Source: Rugosibacter sp. (GTDB taxonomy: Bacteria; Pseudomonadota; Gammaproteobacteria; Burkholderiales; Rhodocyclaceae). Taken from it: a stretch of DNA of 5,198 bases. The stretch lies in assembly GCA_030652715.1 (NCBI GenBank), contig JAUSQB010000273.1, positions 1 through 5,198 on the forward strand. The letters are read 5' to 3'. Positions 1 to 5,198 of this stretch are shown here, piece by piece (positions within the stretch are counted from its first letter, which is position 1; every line of letters begins with the position of its first letter). Below the pieces are notes generated by a model, which worked only from the letters and a program-made list of their open reading frames with translations, was not told where the DNA came from and ran no database searches. Both the position numbers and the translations under genes were made by a program.

Positions 1-62
1 AAGGCGGCGTGCATTCACTGGAGTTTTACACTGAGCTGAAAAATATCTGCATCAAGCTCTGA
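1..62 (+). CDS. Aldehyde dehydrogenase C-terminus, probably 2-hydroxymuconic semialdehyde dehydrogenase (partial)
   Basis: This is the 3' end of a gene that starts left of the window. Reading in the frame that begins at base 3 gives GGVHSLEFYTELKNICIKL followed by TGA at 60-62. The pattern of a glycine pair, S-x-x-F-Y-T-E-x-K-x-x-C is the usual C-terminal tail of aldehyde dehydrogenases of the 2-hydroxymuconic/2-aminomuconic semialdehyde class. Those enzymes oxidise the ring-fission semialdehyde with NAD in the cytoplasm. The assignment is supported by the next gene, a 4-oxalocrotonate decarboxylase that starts 23 nt downstream on the same strand and acts two steps later in the 4-oxalocrotonate branch of meta-cleavage. 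With only 19 residues visible, the catalytic Cys and Glu cannot be checked, and a related dehydrogenase of another substrate range is possible. Confidence 0.6.
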   Translation, partial: GGVHSLEFYTELKNICIKL

Positions 63-85
63 CAACGCACTCAAAGGATAAGAAC

Positions 86-898
86 ATGGCTCACGCACAT
101 ACACCTGCACTCACCCCCGACGAAATAAACCTACTCCGTGATCGCGTTTTGGCAGCGCAAAAGGGTGCGTATGCCATCCCCAAGCTCACCGATGATTTTC
201 CTGCCATGACCATAGCCGATGGCTATGCCGTGCAAAACGCGCTCAGGCAACGATTATGCGCAGAGGGTGGCCGCCAGGCCGGGTGGAAAATCGGCCTCAC
301 CTCCAAAGCCAAAATGCAGCAGATGGGCGTGTCTGTTCCCAGCATCGGGTTTCTCATGGTGGATACGGAGCGCGCGGCGGGCAGCACGATTGCCACGCAA
401 GACCTGGTGCATCCTCGCGTTGAATGTGAAATCGCATTCTTCACCAAAGCCGAGTTGCACGGCCCCGGCTGCACGGCTGAACAAGTATTGGCGGCGACAG
501 ATTATGTGGTTCCGGCCCTTGAAATTATCGATTCGCGCTTTTCCGGATTCAAGTTTGATCTGCCCAGCGTCATAGCTGACAATGGCTCAAGCGCCCGGTT
601 TGTGCCAGGCACAAACCGGTACGCGGCTGACGCGCTTGATTTGTGCGCGATTCATGTAGCGCTTGAGAAAAATGGTGAGCTGGTGGCCGCCGGTATTTCA
701 GATGCTGTCCTGGGAAATCCAGCCATCGCCATTGCCATGCTCGTCAATTTGCTTGCCGAGCAAGGCGAAACCCTGCCCGCCCAAAGCTTTGTTATGAGTG
801 GCGCCATTACCGAAGCGATTCCTGTCAAGCCGGGCGACAGCATCCGCGCTGCATTTGATGGCATGGGTGAAATCGCCATTCAGTTCCGTTCAGCTTGA
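86..898 (+). CDS. dmpH: 4-oxalocrotonate decarboxylase (2-oxo-3-hexenedioate decarboxylase, DmpH/XylI/NahK type)
   Basis: This predicted cytoplasmic, metal-dependent enzyme of catechol meta-cleavage converts 2-oxo-3-hexenedioate to 2-oxopent-4-enoate and CO2. The 270 residues match the family's usual length of about 260-270. Recognisable blocks in order are IPKLTDDFPAMTIADGYAVQ (31-50), KIGLTSKAKMQQMGV (68-82), HPRVECEIAF (109-118), LHGPGC (124-129), PALEIIDSRF (143-152) and FKFDLPSVIADNGSS (155-169). In this fold Glu113, Glu115 and Glu146 would bind the divalent metal, by analogy with the hydratase MhpD. The related hydratases (DmpE/XylJ, MhpD, HpaH) share the fold. The AKM-x-QMGV and FKFDL-x-SVIADN blocks, recalled from XylI/NahK, favour the decarboxylase, but the paralogue cannot be fixed without alignment. 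The ATG at 86 has an AAAGGA ribosome site at 73-78, 7 nt away. It is the last gene of its cluster. No tautomerase follows, so that partner must lie upstream or elsewhere. Confidence 0.82.
   Translation: MAHAHTPALTPDEINLLRDRVLAAQKGAYAIPKLTDDFPAMTIADGYAVQNALRQRLCAEGGRQAGWKIGLTSKAKMQQMGVSVPSIGFLMVDTERAAGSTIATQDLVHPRVECEIAFFTKAELHGPGCTAEQVLAATDYVVPALEIIDSRFSGFKFDLPSVIADNGSSARFVPGTNRYAADALDLCAIHVALEKNGELVAAGISDAVLGNPAIAIAMLVNLLAEQGETLPAQSFVMSGAITEAIPVKPGDSIRAAFDGMGEIAIQFRSA
595..619. repeat. Perfect 25-nt odd palindrome inside the decarboxylase gene
   Basis: Two 12-base arms (595-606 and 608-619) are exact reverse complements around the single base A607. The left arm is CCGGTTTGTGCC and the right arm is GGCACAAACCGG. 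The repeat lies within codons for residues 170-178 (A-R-F-V-P-G-T-N-R), just after the conserved VIADN block. As RNA it could form a stem of about 10-11 bp with a short loop. No T-run follows, so it does not look like a terminator. No role is assigned. Confidence 0.85.
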
Positions 899-916
899 TT
901 CCAGATAGAAATAACA

Positions 917-951
917 AGGGCATAACGCGAGCATCACCCGCGTTATGCCCT
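917..951. terminator. 13-bp hairpin between convergent genes, likely ompW terminator, possibly bidirectional
   Basis: Arms 917-929 (AGGGCATAACGCG) and 939-951 (CGCGTTATGCCCT) are perfectly complementary around a 9-nt loop. The hairpin lies 18 nt after the decarboxylase stop and 19 nt after the ompW stop. Read on the - strand, the stem is followed by a T-rich stretch (TGTTATTTCTATCT), as expected of an intrinsic terminator for ompW. On the + strand no T-run follows, so stopping of the decarboxylase transcript is less certain, although the stem itself is strong. Confidence 0.8.
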
Positions 952-970
952 GATGGCATTGTGCAGAAAA

Positions 971-1609
971 TCAGAAACGGTAACCCACGCCAACACCCAA
1001 CAGCACCGGATCAACATTGACCGCGCTGACTTTAGCACCCGTCGCCTTGAGCGTGACATCACTCTTGATCCAGACCTTCTTGATATCGACGTTGAAGAAC
1101 CAGTTTTGATTCAGCTTCACATCAAAACCCGCTTGTAGCGCCCCGCCAATACTGTCATTCTCCAGATCCAGCTCACCGACACCAGGCACCGCCAGATTCA
1201 CGGAAGAGAGGCGCGTGTAATTGATACCCGCGCCAACATAAGGGCGAAACTGCGCATCAGGCTGAAAATGATATTGCAGCGTCAAAGTCGGCGGCAAGTG
1301 CTTGAATGTGCCAATCTTTGTGCCAGACAAGCTCACGTCATGCTTTTGTGGATAGGTAAGAACCAGCTCTGCAGCAATATTCTTGGTCAGAAAATAGGTG
1401 AAATCAATTTCCGGAATCACCCTGTCTTCAACCTGGATCGCGTCGCTAGGCACACCCAGCCCCGGAATCGCATCCGAATCGTTCGCTGGCTCCAGACTCA
1501 CTGCCCGAACCCGAACCATAAAGCGCCCTTCTTCAGCCAGCGCAGTCGTTGCAGTAGCAGAACCCAGTACAGCAGCAGCAAGAATACCCAAACCAAATAA
1601 TTTCTTCAT
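971..1609 (-). CDS. ompW: OmpW family outer-membrane porin
   Basis: This encodes a 212-residue precursor of the eight-stranded OmpW/AlkL beta-barrel family, at normal length. Residues 1-25 form a Sec signal peptide with MKK, a hydrophobic core and a probable ALA-EE cleavage site after Ala25. The mature part starts with the usual G-R-F-M-V-R-V-R-A-x-x-x-x-P strand. It continues with a predicted E-I-D-F-T-Y-F-L-T-K-N-I-A-A-E-L block, L-P-P-T-L-T-L-Q-Y-H-F, F-R-P-Y-V-G-A-G-x-N-Y-T, and ends in G-V-G-Y-R-F, whose terminal Phe is the barrel-assembly signal. The reading frame stays open to 1690, but the ATG at 1609 is chosen because it begins the signal peptide and has an AGGGGAG ribosome site at 1615-1621, 5 nt away. 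OmpW proteins form hydrophobic channels, and AlkL-like members help hydrocarbon uptake. The gene is monocistronic and converges on the meta-cleavage cluster. The upstream FNR-like box suggests oxygen-dependent control. Confidence 0.95.
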   Translation of the reverse strand: MKKLFGLGILAAAVLGSATATTALAEEGRFMVRVRAVSLEPANDSDAIPGLGVPSDAIQVEDRVIPEIDFTYFLTKNIAAELVLTYPQKHDVSLSGTKIGTFKHLPPTLTLQYHFQPDAQFRPYVGAGINYTRLSSVNLAVPGVGELDLENDSIGGALQAGFDVKLNQNWFFNVDIKKVWIKSDVTLKATGAKVSAVNVDPVLLGVGVGYRF

Positions 1610-1655
1610 TTTGACTCCCCTATAAGTGAAACGATAAAAAGTCTTCCTAGAGGGC

Positions 1656-1697
1656 ATTCTGGACAAGCAAACACTGCCCAGTGTTGACAATTATCAA
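1656..1697 (-). promoter_or_regulatory. Predicted ompW promoter with FNR/ANR-type box at -41.5
   Basis: Positions 1684-1697 read TTGACAATTATCAA on the + strand. They match the FNR consensus TTGAT-N4-ATCAA at 9 of 10 fixed positions. On the - strand a -10-like hexamer CAGAAT lies at 1656-1661 (4 of 6 matches to TATAAT), which would put the start near 1649. The box centre at 1690.5 then falls 41.5 bp upstream, the class II position for FNR/CRP-type activators, and no good -35 hexamer is present, as is common there. FNR control of ompW is established in Escherichia coli. Its use here, and the exact start, are inference. Confidence 0.55.
1670..1685. promoter_or_regulatory. 16-bp dyad overlapping the FNR-like box, possible operator
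   Basis: AACACTG (1670-1676) and CAGTGTT (1679-1685) are perfect inverted repeats around CC. The dyad overlaps the first two bases of the FNR-like box and covers about -21 to -36 of the predicted ompW promoter, where a bound repressor would block polymerase. Arms of 7 bp are expected by chance about once in a window this long, so location is the main support. Confidence 0.3.
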
Positions 1698-2168
1698 GAA
1701 GACCTCATTTTCCACAATAAGAAAATGGGTATTCGCCACATGGCAGCTTCAGCGGTAGTGACAAAAAATTGATCTGAGCACTCTGCCACTGCGAAAAACC
1801 ATAACGAGCAGATATCTGCGGGGTTCCAGCCATTATTTTGAAGCTGAGAAGATTACCGATGTCCTGAACAAGCCGCGCAAAAGTTCCCGGAGGTATGCAA
1901 AGCACTGGCGCTGGCGGGACGGCGAGATATGAAACAAACCACTCAGAAATATTCAGCCTGGAACCTTTGGTTCGTATTCGTATCGACTGCGCACCTGACT
2001 GGATTGACCTAAGGCGCAATCACCGCTACCACGCACACACTCGTCCGACAGGTCTGCACAATGCTGATCAAGGGCAGGACTACGTCGAGAAACATTATCG
2101 CCAGCGCAGCATGCTCCACTTTGCAAAACGCGCTCCGATTCCGATATCTCTTAAAATCTTTCGTTATT
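1698..2168. other. Intergenic stretch without a supported gene
   Basis: About 470 bp separate the ompW promoter from the small membrane-protein gene. Open frames exist on both strands (1705-2019 on -, 1895-2194 on +, and the 3' part of 2009-2206 on -), but none has a recognisable motif, a well-spaced ribosome site or convincing composition. An inverted repeat CATTTTC/GAAAATG (1706-1712 and 1721-1727, 8-nt loop) lies just upstream of the ompW promoter. One + frame from 1848 stays open until about 2226 apart from a single TAA at 2010-2012, which could be gene decay. No RNA gene or mobile element was seen. Confidence 0.5.
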
Positions 2169-2522
2169 TCAGTCAGTTGGGATGTGCTTCTTGAGAGAGG
2201 GTGCATATCGTCTTCTCAAATGACTACCTAGCAAAAGTATTGGCGGAAACCATAGGAGAATCGCTGGAATAACCATCCAGAATGATGAAAAGCTGAACAT
2301 CAACACGTACAAAAGCAAAAACGGCCAATTCAGAAATAGTTCGACCGCTCTTGCGCCAATAAAACCACGACATTCGATGCCAACAATTAACGCATCATGG
2401 AAATTGCAGCCCATTCCCATACGGGATCCGTACTGTGTTGTGACACCTATTACTACATCAACCACTGTGATCACACCAACTGAGACGATGTAAAGCCAGC
2501 AAAAGTAGCGAAGTATCCGCAT
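2169..2522 (-). CDS. Small hypothetical membrane protein
   Basis: This encodes a 117-residue protein of unknown function. Three hydrophobic segments are visible: about residues 6-27 after the basic MRILR start, about 62-82 (ending FSFSSF), and about 83-101. A basic tail HLRRRYAPSLKK follows. The middle loop carries a G-M-G-C-N-F-H motif at 37-42 and I-E-C-R-G-F-I-G-A-R-A-V-E at 49-61, with two cysteines (39 and 51). I take the ATG at 2522. A GTG at 2540 would add six residues. Neither has a clear ribosome site, which weakens the call. The gene lies downstream of the UbiA-like gene on the same strand and is more A+T rich than its neighbours. A weak promoter candidate (TTGCGG 2656-2661, TATGAT 2632-2637, 18-nt spacer) lies about 110 nt upstream of the ATG. 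The hydrophobic pattern and in-frame length suggest a real gene, but homology was not tested. Confidence 0.6.
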   Translation of the reverse strand: MRILRYFCWLYIVSVGVITVVDVVIGVTTQYGSRMGMGCNFHDALIVGIECRGFIGARAVELFLNWPFLLLYVLMFSFSSFWMVIPAILLWFPPILLLGSHLRRRYAPSLKKHIPTD

Positions 2523-2556
2523 GTTGCAAGCTAACGGCACCGTAGAAAAAGTATGC

Positions 2557-2682
2557 TCATAACTGTGGGAGGTTCAAATGAACCAGAATCACATGATTTC
2601 CGGCATTAAACATAAAAACAAAGAGGCCTGCATCATATGCATTCTTCATTTCTCGCCGCAAAATCTCGTCCCGTTTATTCAT
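2557..2682 (-). CDS. Candidate 41-residue small ORF after the UbiA-like gene
   Basis: An ATG at 2682 is preceded on the - strand by GAGGGA, about 4 nt from the start, and opens a 41-codon frame ending in TGA at 2557-2559. The product begins MNKRDEILRREMKNAYDAG, a charged, helix-prone stretch, followed by a hydrophobic part (LFVFMFNAG, HVILVHLNL). It lies between the stop of the UbiA-like gene (2734) and the small membrane-protein gene, and is in the same frame as the UbiA-like gene. It could be a small protein, a remnant of a longer gene, or chance. No family is recognised. A competing + strand ORF from 2578 overlaps it. Confidence 0.25.
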   Translation of the reverse strand: MNKRDEILRREMKNAYDAGLFVFMFNAGNHVILVHLNLPQL

Positions 2683-2733
2683 CCATTCCCTCAGCGCCTG
2701 TCATTTTTCTGGCGCACAGCCCCCACAAAACCA

Positions 2734-3609
2734 TCACCACAACAAAACCAGCACCAGCACCAGCCAGCCGATAACTGCCGCCATCAAGTGCGGATCAGTC
2801 AGCAGTTCCTGCGCCGCGTCGCCCCCGCCGCCTTGGGCGTGTAGCCGCCACAGATAGCGCAACATGCCGTAGAGGACAAAGGGCACAGTCAGGATCAGTT
2901 GCTGTGTGCCGTGCAAAGCGGCGGTCTCCGCACTCACGGTGTATAGCGCGTAGGAGATTACTGTCGCGGCAGCCGTGACGCTGATGAACTGGTCGAGCAT
3001 AGGCGCGGTGTAGTGTTCCAGCACACGGCGATGCCCTGCACTCTCTTCTCGTAGTGCATTCAATTCAGAAAGCCGCTTGGAAAAGCCTAGGAACAGGGTG
3101 AGCATCAGCCCGCACAGCAACAGCCAGTGCGAGGGCGCAATGCCCAAACCTAGTGTGCCCGCCAGAATGCGCAGCATAAAACCGCTGGCGATAATGAAAA
3201 CATCGAGGATGACAATGTGTTTTAACCCAAAGCTGTAGGCGATATTCATCGCCACATAGGCAAAGAAAATCCACGGCGTAGCACCCGCATAAAACAAGGC
3301 CAGCATGCTGCCGCCTAGAAAACACACCACTGCCAGCACAATGGCTGGCGGCACGCCCACTGTGCCCGCCGCCATCGGCCGATGTTTCTTTTTCGGATGC
3401 TGCCGGTCTTGCTCGCGATCCAGCAGATCGTTCATCACATACACCGCCGAAGAAAACAAACAGAATGCCGCAAAGGCGGCCAGCGCCTGCCCCACAATGA
3501 TCGGATCATGCCAGGCGTGGCCGAACAGCAGACCGGCGAAGACGAAGCCATTTTTCAGCCATTGATGTGGCCGTAACAGACGAATCATGGAAAAATTCAG
3601 CGCTGGCAT
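2734..3609 (-). CDS. UbiA-superfamily prenyltransferase, decaprenyl-phosphate phosphoribosyltransferase-like
   Basis: This 291-residue inner-membrane protein has about eight or nine hydrophobic segments. Near the N-terminus is R-P-H-Q-W-L-K-N (13-20), typical of the decaprenyl-phosphate 5-phosphoribosyltransferase (DPPR synthase, Rv3806c-like) branch. The first Asp-rich motif is NDLLDREQD (60-68), then H-P-K-K-K-H-R-P (71-78). The second active-site region is YSFGLKHIVILDVFIIASGF (125-144) plus R147, and G-F-S-K-R-L-S-E-L lies at 175-183. DPPR synthases move phosphoribose from PRPP to a polyprenyl phosphate at the cytoplasmic face. The frame is open to a GTG at 3663, but the ATG at 3609 is preferred: it starts close to the RPHQW motif and follows GGGGGAG, though that site is very close to it. 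An ATG at 3588 is a third choice. With the 3609 start it overlaps the glycosyltransferase stop by 13 nt, so translation is probably coupled. A run of LV codons ends the gene. The actual substrate is not shown. Confidence 0.85.
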   Translation of the reverse strand: MPALNFSMIRLLRPHQWLKNGFVFAGLLFGHAWHDPIIVGQALAAFAAFCLFSSAVYVMNDLLDREQDRQHPKKKHRPMAAGTVGVPPAIVLAVVCFLGGSMLALFYAGATPWIFFAYVAMNIAYSFGLKHIVILDVFIIASGFMLRILAGTLGLGIAPSHWLLLCGLMLTLFLGFSKRLSELNALREESAGHRRVLEHYTAPMLDQFISVTAAATVISYALYTVSAETAALHGTQQLILTVPFVLYGMLRYLWRLHAQGGGGDAAQELLTDPHLMAAVIGWLVLVLVLLW

Positions 3610-5141
3610 TGCTCCCCCGGAAAATAGCGGTCGCAAAAATAGCATGCTGTTTGCGGCAGCCACTTTGGTATCGCGTAGTATTTGCGCTTCACGCTGGCCA
3701 GCACGCCGTCACGATAGGCCGGGTAATTGAAGCCCTCGCCTTTGACACGCCAGAAGCGTGCGTCACGCACCATGAAGCTATCGACGGCGACTTGCCGAAA
3801 GTAGGGTTGATACTCTGCCAGATCAGGTGCCGACTTGCGCAGGATAAGAATATTGCGCCCGTCCAGGGTGCGAACATCATTCATGATATCGTCATGGCGC
3901 GCATGGCTGGATGCTTCGCCGAACACGATGAAATAACGCCGCGCGTTATAGCCCATGGTGACGGCATTTGAATAGCCATCCATGGCCAGCACCCAGTCTT
4001 TGGCGTAAGGCTCTAATTCCTTGAGAATGGCCTCGTGTTCAAACGTCAAGACCAGGCCATCATAAATCCGCGCCTTGCTCCAGGTTTCCATCGGCAGGCG
4101 CGAGATGACAAAAACAGCCGCTGCATGAATCGCAGCAAAACCGATGAAGAATAAACACAGCCGACGCAGCGCTGCCGCTCTCAAACGCAGCGCAATCCAT
4201 ATCAAGGCAAACGGCACAAACGACAGCAACCAGTGCAAACCAATCTGCTTGACTAGCGACAGCGCGGCAAAGAACACAAAAGGTGCCCAGGCTAAAACAC
4301 CGAGCGAGGCTAAATTTACGGGTCTGTTCAGCAGCGAAAAGTCGGTGCTGGCGGAACGGCGCTGCTCACGCCATGCCAGCCATAGTGCCGGTGGCGTCAA
4401 AAGATACAGCAGCGATACGGCATACAGCAGTGGCGTCGTCAGCGACAAACTGGTTTCCGTCGTATGCCGATTGACAAAATTGAACATGTAATTCGACCAG
4501 CAATGCCCGGCATTCCACCAAACCATCATCGCCAGCGCAGGCAGCGTTGCGGCATAGGCAATTGCCAACCCGCCCCAAGCGCGTAGCGTGCGCCGTCGCA
4601 ATGCGTCCACGAGATAAGCAAAACCCAGAATGGCAGCAAAATATTTCGACAGCACGGCCCCGGCCAACAATATTCCCGCTGCCAAATACCAGCGCCACTG
4701 TCCACGCTGGTCGTCACGCGCCGCACGCAGCCAGGCCAGCCCGGAAAACACGCTGAAATAAATCAGCGGGGTATCGGTGGTAATGAACACATTCCACACA
4801 TTCGCCGGTGCCAGCAACACCAACGTACCGATGCTGTAGCGTTGTTCATCATCCAGTGCGGGCGCCAAACGGGGCAAGGCAGAAATGACGCCCAGCGCCA
4901 GTATCGCGGGCTGGATAATCATCGGCAGGCGCAACCACCCTTCCGCGTCGCTCACTGTCAAGAGCGCAGCGAGCCACCAGCCGATCATGGGCGGATGATC
5001 GTAAAAGCCCCAGTCCGGCCGCCAGCCCCACCAAATGAAATAGGCTTCATCGCCCGTGATCGGCGTCACTGCTGCCAGCCAGCAGCGGAAAACCAGTGTT
5101 ACCGCCAGCAGCGCGGCGAACAAGCGGGCGCTCATGCGCAA
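3597..5141 (-). CDS. ArnT-like GT39 family membrane glycosyltransferase
   Basis: This is a 514-residue polytopic inner-membrane glycosyltransferase of the PMT/ArnT superfamily, which uses a polyprenyl-phosphate sugar and works on the periplasmic side. After a first helix comes GDEAYFIWW (30-38), whose D31-E32 is the expected catalytic acidic pair. Then follow F-Y-D-H-P-P-M-I-G-W-W (46-56), T-T-D-T-P-L (121-126), L-S-K-Y (164-167) and W-W-N-A-G-H-C-W (208-215), all typical of the family. More helices run to about residue 355. A soluble C-terminal part follows, with C500, C503 and C512 close to the end. The start is ambiguous: TTG at 5141 has GAGG 8 nt upstream, while ATG at 5135 is 14 nt from it. 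I keep TTG with reservation. The upstream gene stops at 5145, leaving 3 nt, and the UbiA-like gene overlaps its end, so this is an operon. The sugar and acceptor are unknown. Confidence 0.9.
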   Translation of the reverse strand: MRMSARLFAALLAVTLVFRCWLAAVTPITGDEAYFIWWGWRPDWGFYDHPPMIGWWLAALLTVSDAEGWLRLPMIIQPAILALGVISALPRLAPALDDEQRYSIGTLVLLAPANVWNVFITTDTPLIYFSVFSGLAWLRAARDDQRGQWRWYLAAGILLAGAVLSKYFAAILGFAYLVDALRRRTLRAWGGLAIAYAATLPALAMMVWWNAGHCWSNYMFNFVNRHTTETSLSLTTPLLYAVSLLYLLTPPALWLAWREQRRSASTDFSLLNRPVNLASLGVLAWAPFVFFAALSLVKQIGLHWLLSFVPFALIWIALRLRAAALRRLCLFFIGFAAIHAAAVFVISRLPMETWSKARIYDGLVLTFEHEAILKELEPYAKDWVLAMDGYSNAVTMGYNARRYFIVFGEASSHARHDDIMNDVRTLDGRNILILRKSAPDLAEYQPYFRQVAVDSFMVRDARFWRVKGEGFNYPAYRDGVLASVKRKYYAIPKWLPQTACYFCDRYFPGEQCQR

Positions 5142-5144
5142 AGG

Positions 5145-5198
5145 CTAAACCTCGGCCAGCGCTACGCGGCGAGCTTTGACCGCATCGGCCAACACATT
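5145..5198 (-). CDS. C-terminus of an unidentified gene upstream of the glycosyltransferase (partial)
   Basis: The frame from the window edge gives NVLADAVKARRVALAEV followed by TAG at 5145-5147. It ends 3 nt before the TTG start of the glycosyltransferase, and its last codons contain the GAGG that could serve as that gene's ribosome site. This spacing is what one expects of an operon member. The 17 residues look like an amphipathic, Ala/Arg-rich helix and do not identify a family. Confidence 0.5.
   Translation of the reverse strand, partial: NVLADAVKARRVALAEV

Noticed and set aside
219..575. + strand ORF of 118 codons in another frame
   Set aside because: It lies wholly inside the decarboxylase gene, which has strong family motifs. 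The alternative product is Arg/Ser/Pro-rich frame noise.
1610..1690. N-terminal extension of OmpW by 27 residues
   Set aside because: The extension would put a basic non-secretory segment before the signal peptide and would run through the predicted promoter. The ATG at 1609 has a good ribosome site.
1705..2019. - strand ORF of 104 codons upstream of ompW
   Set aside because: It has no ribosome site that I can see, its composition is not coding-like, and its end adjoins the ompW promoter. It is probably chance.
1895..2194. + strand ORF of 99 codons
   Set aside because: The GGAGGT directly touches the ATG, too close to act as a ribosome site, and the Arg/His-rich product has no recognisable motif.
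2520..2545. Possible integron attC-like core (GTTGC...CTAAC near the small membrane protein start)
   Set aside because: Only short matches, no paired inner boxes, no large palindrome and no cassette array or integrase.
2743..2772. Tandem CAGCAC-like repeats
   Set aside because: They are the codons of a Leu/Val-rich last helix of the UbiA-like protein, ordinary low complexity in a membrane segment.
2578..2844. + strand ORF of 88 codons with a good GGGAGG ribosome site
   Set aside because: Its last 111 nt run antisense through the 3' end of the UbiA-like gene, the product is a His/Gln/Pro-rich low-complexity sequence there, and no motif is recognisable. It remains possible only as a very short protein before 2734.
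3567..3971. + strand ORF of 134 codons
   Set aside because: It is antisense to the C-terminal part of the glycosyltransferase, whose family motifs and operon position make it the real gene.

Overview
The window looks like chromosomal DNA of a Gram-negative proteobacterium, most likely a betaproteobacterium. This is inferred from an OmpW-type outer-membrane porin with a Sec signal peptide and C-terminal Phe, moderately GC-rich coding sequence, and protobacterial-style meta-cleavage genes. It contains three blocks.

Block 1 (1-898, + strand) is the end of an aromatic meta-cleavage cluster. The last 19 codons of an aldehyde dehydrogenase, probably 2-hydroxymuconic semialdehyde dehydrogenase, are followed after 23 nt by a complete 4-oxalocrotonate decarboxylase (DmpH/XylI/NahK type). 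These are steps of the same route: semialdehyde to 2-hydroxymuconate, tautomerisation to 4-oxalocrotonate, then decarboxylation to 2-oxopent-4-enoate. The decarboxylase gene contains a perfect 25-nt palindrome. A strong 13-bp hairpin (917-951) separates this block from a convergent gene.

Block 2 (about 917-1700, - strand) is a single ompW gene. Upstream it has a near-consensus FNR/ANR-type box (1684-1697) centred 41.5 bp from the start site predicted from a -10-like hexamer, the class II activator arrangement. A second dyad overlaps the box. OmpW proteins are linked to uptake of small hydrophobic compounds, so its place beside an aromatic degradation cluster may be functional.

From about 1698 to 2733 the DNA is more A+T rich and poorly resolved. 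It holds one plausible small three-helix membrane protein (2169-2522, -), a very short candidate ORF (2557-2682, -), and about 470 bp (1698-2168) with no gene I can support.

Block 3 (2734-5198, - strand) is an envelope-glycan operon read right to left: the last 17 codons of an unidentified gene, an ArnT-like GT39 membrane glycosyltransferase, and a UbiA-superfamily protein of the decaprenyl-phosphate phosphoribosyltransferase type. The genes are tightly packed, with a 3-nt gap and then a 13-nt overlap. The pair suggests a polyprenyl-phosphate-linked sugar that is made at the membrane and transferred on the periplasmic side. Donor and acceptor cannot be read from this window.

No tRNA, rRNA, CRISPR array, insertion sequence or phage gene was seen.
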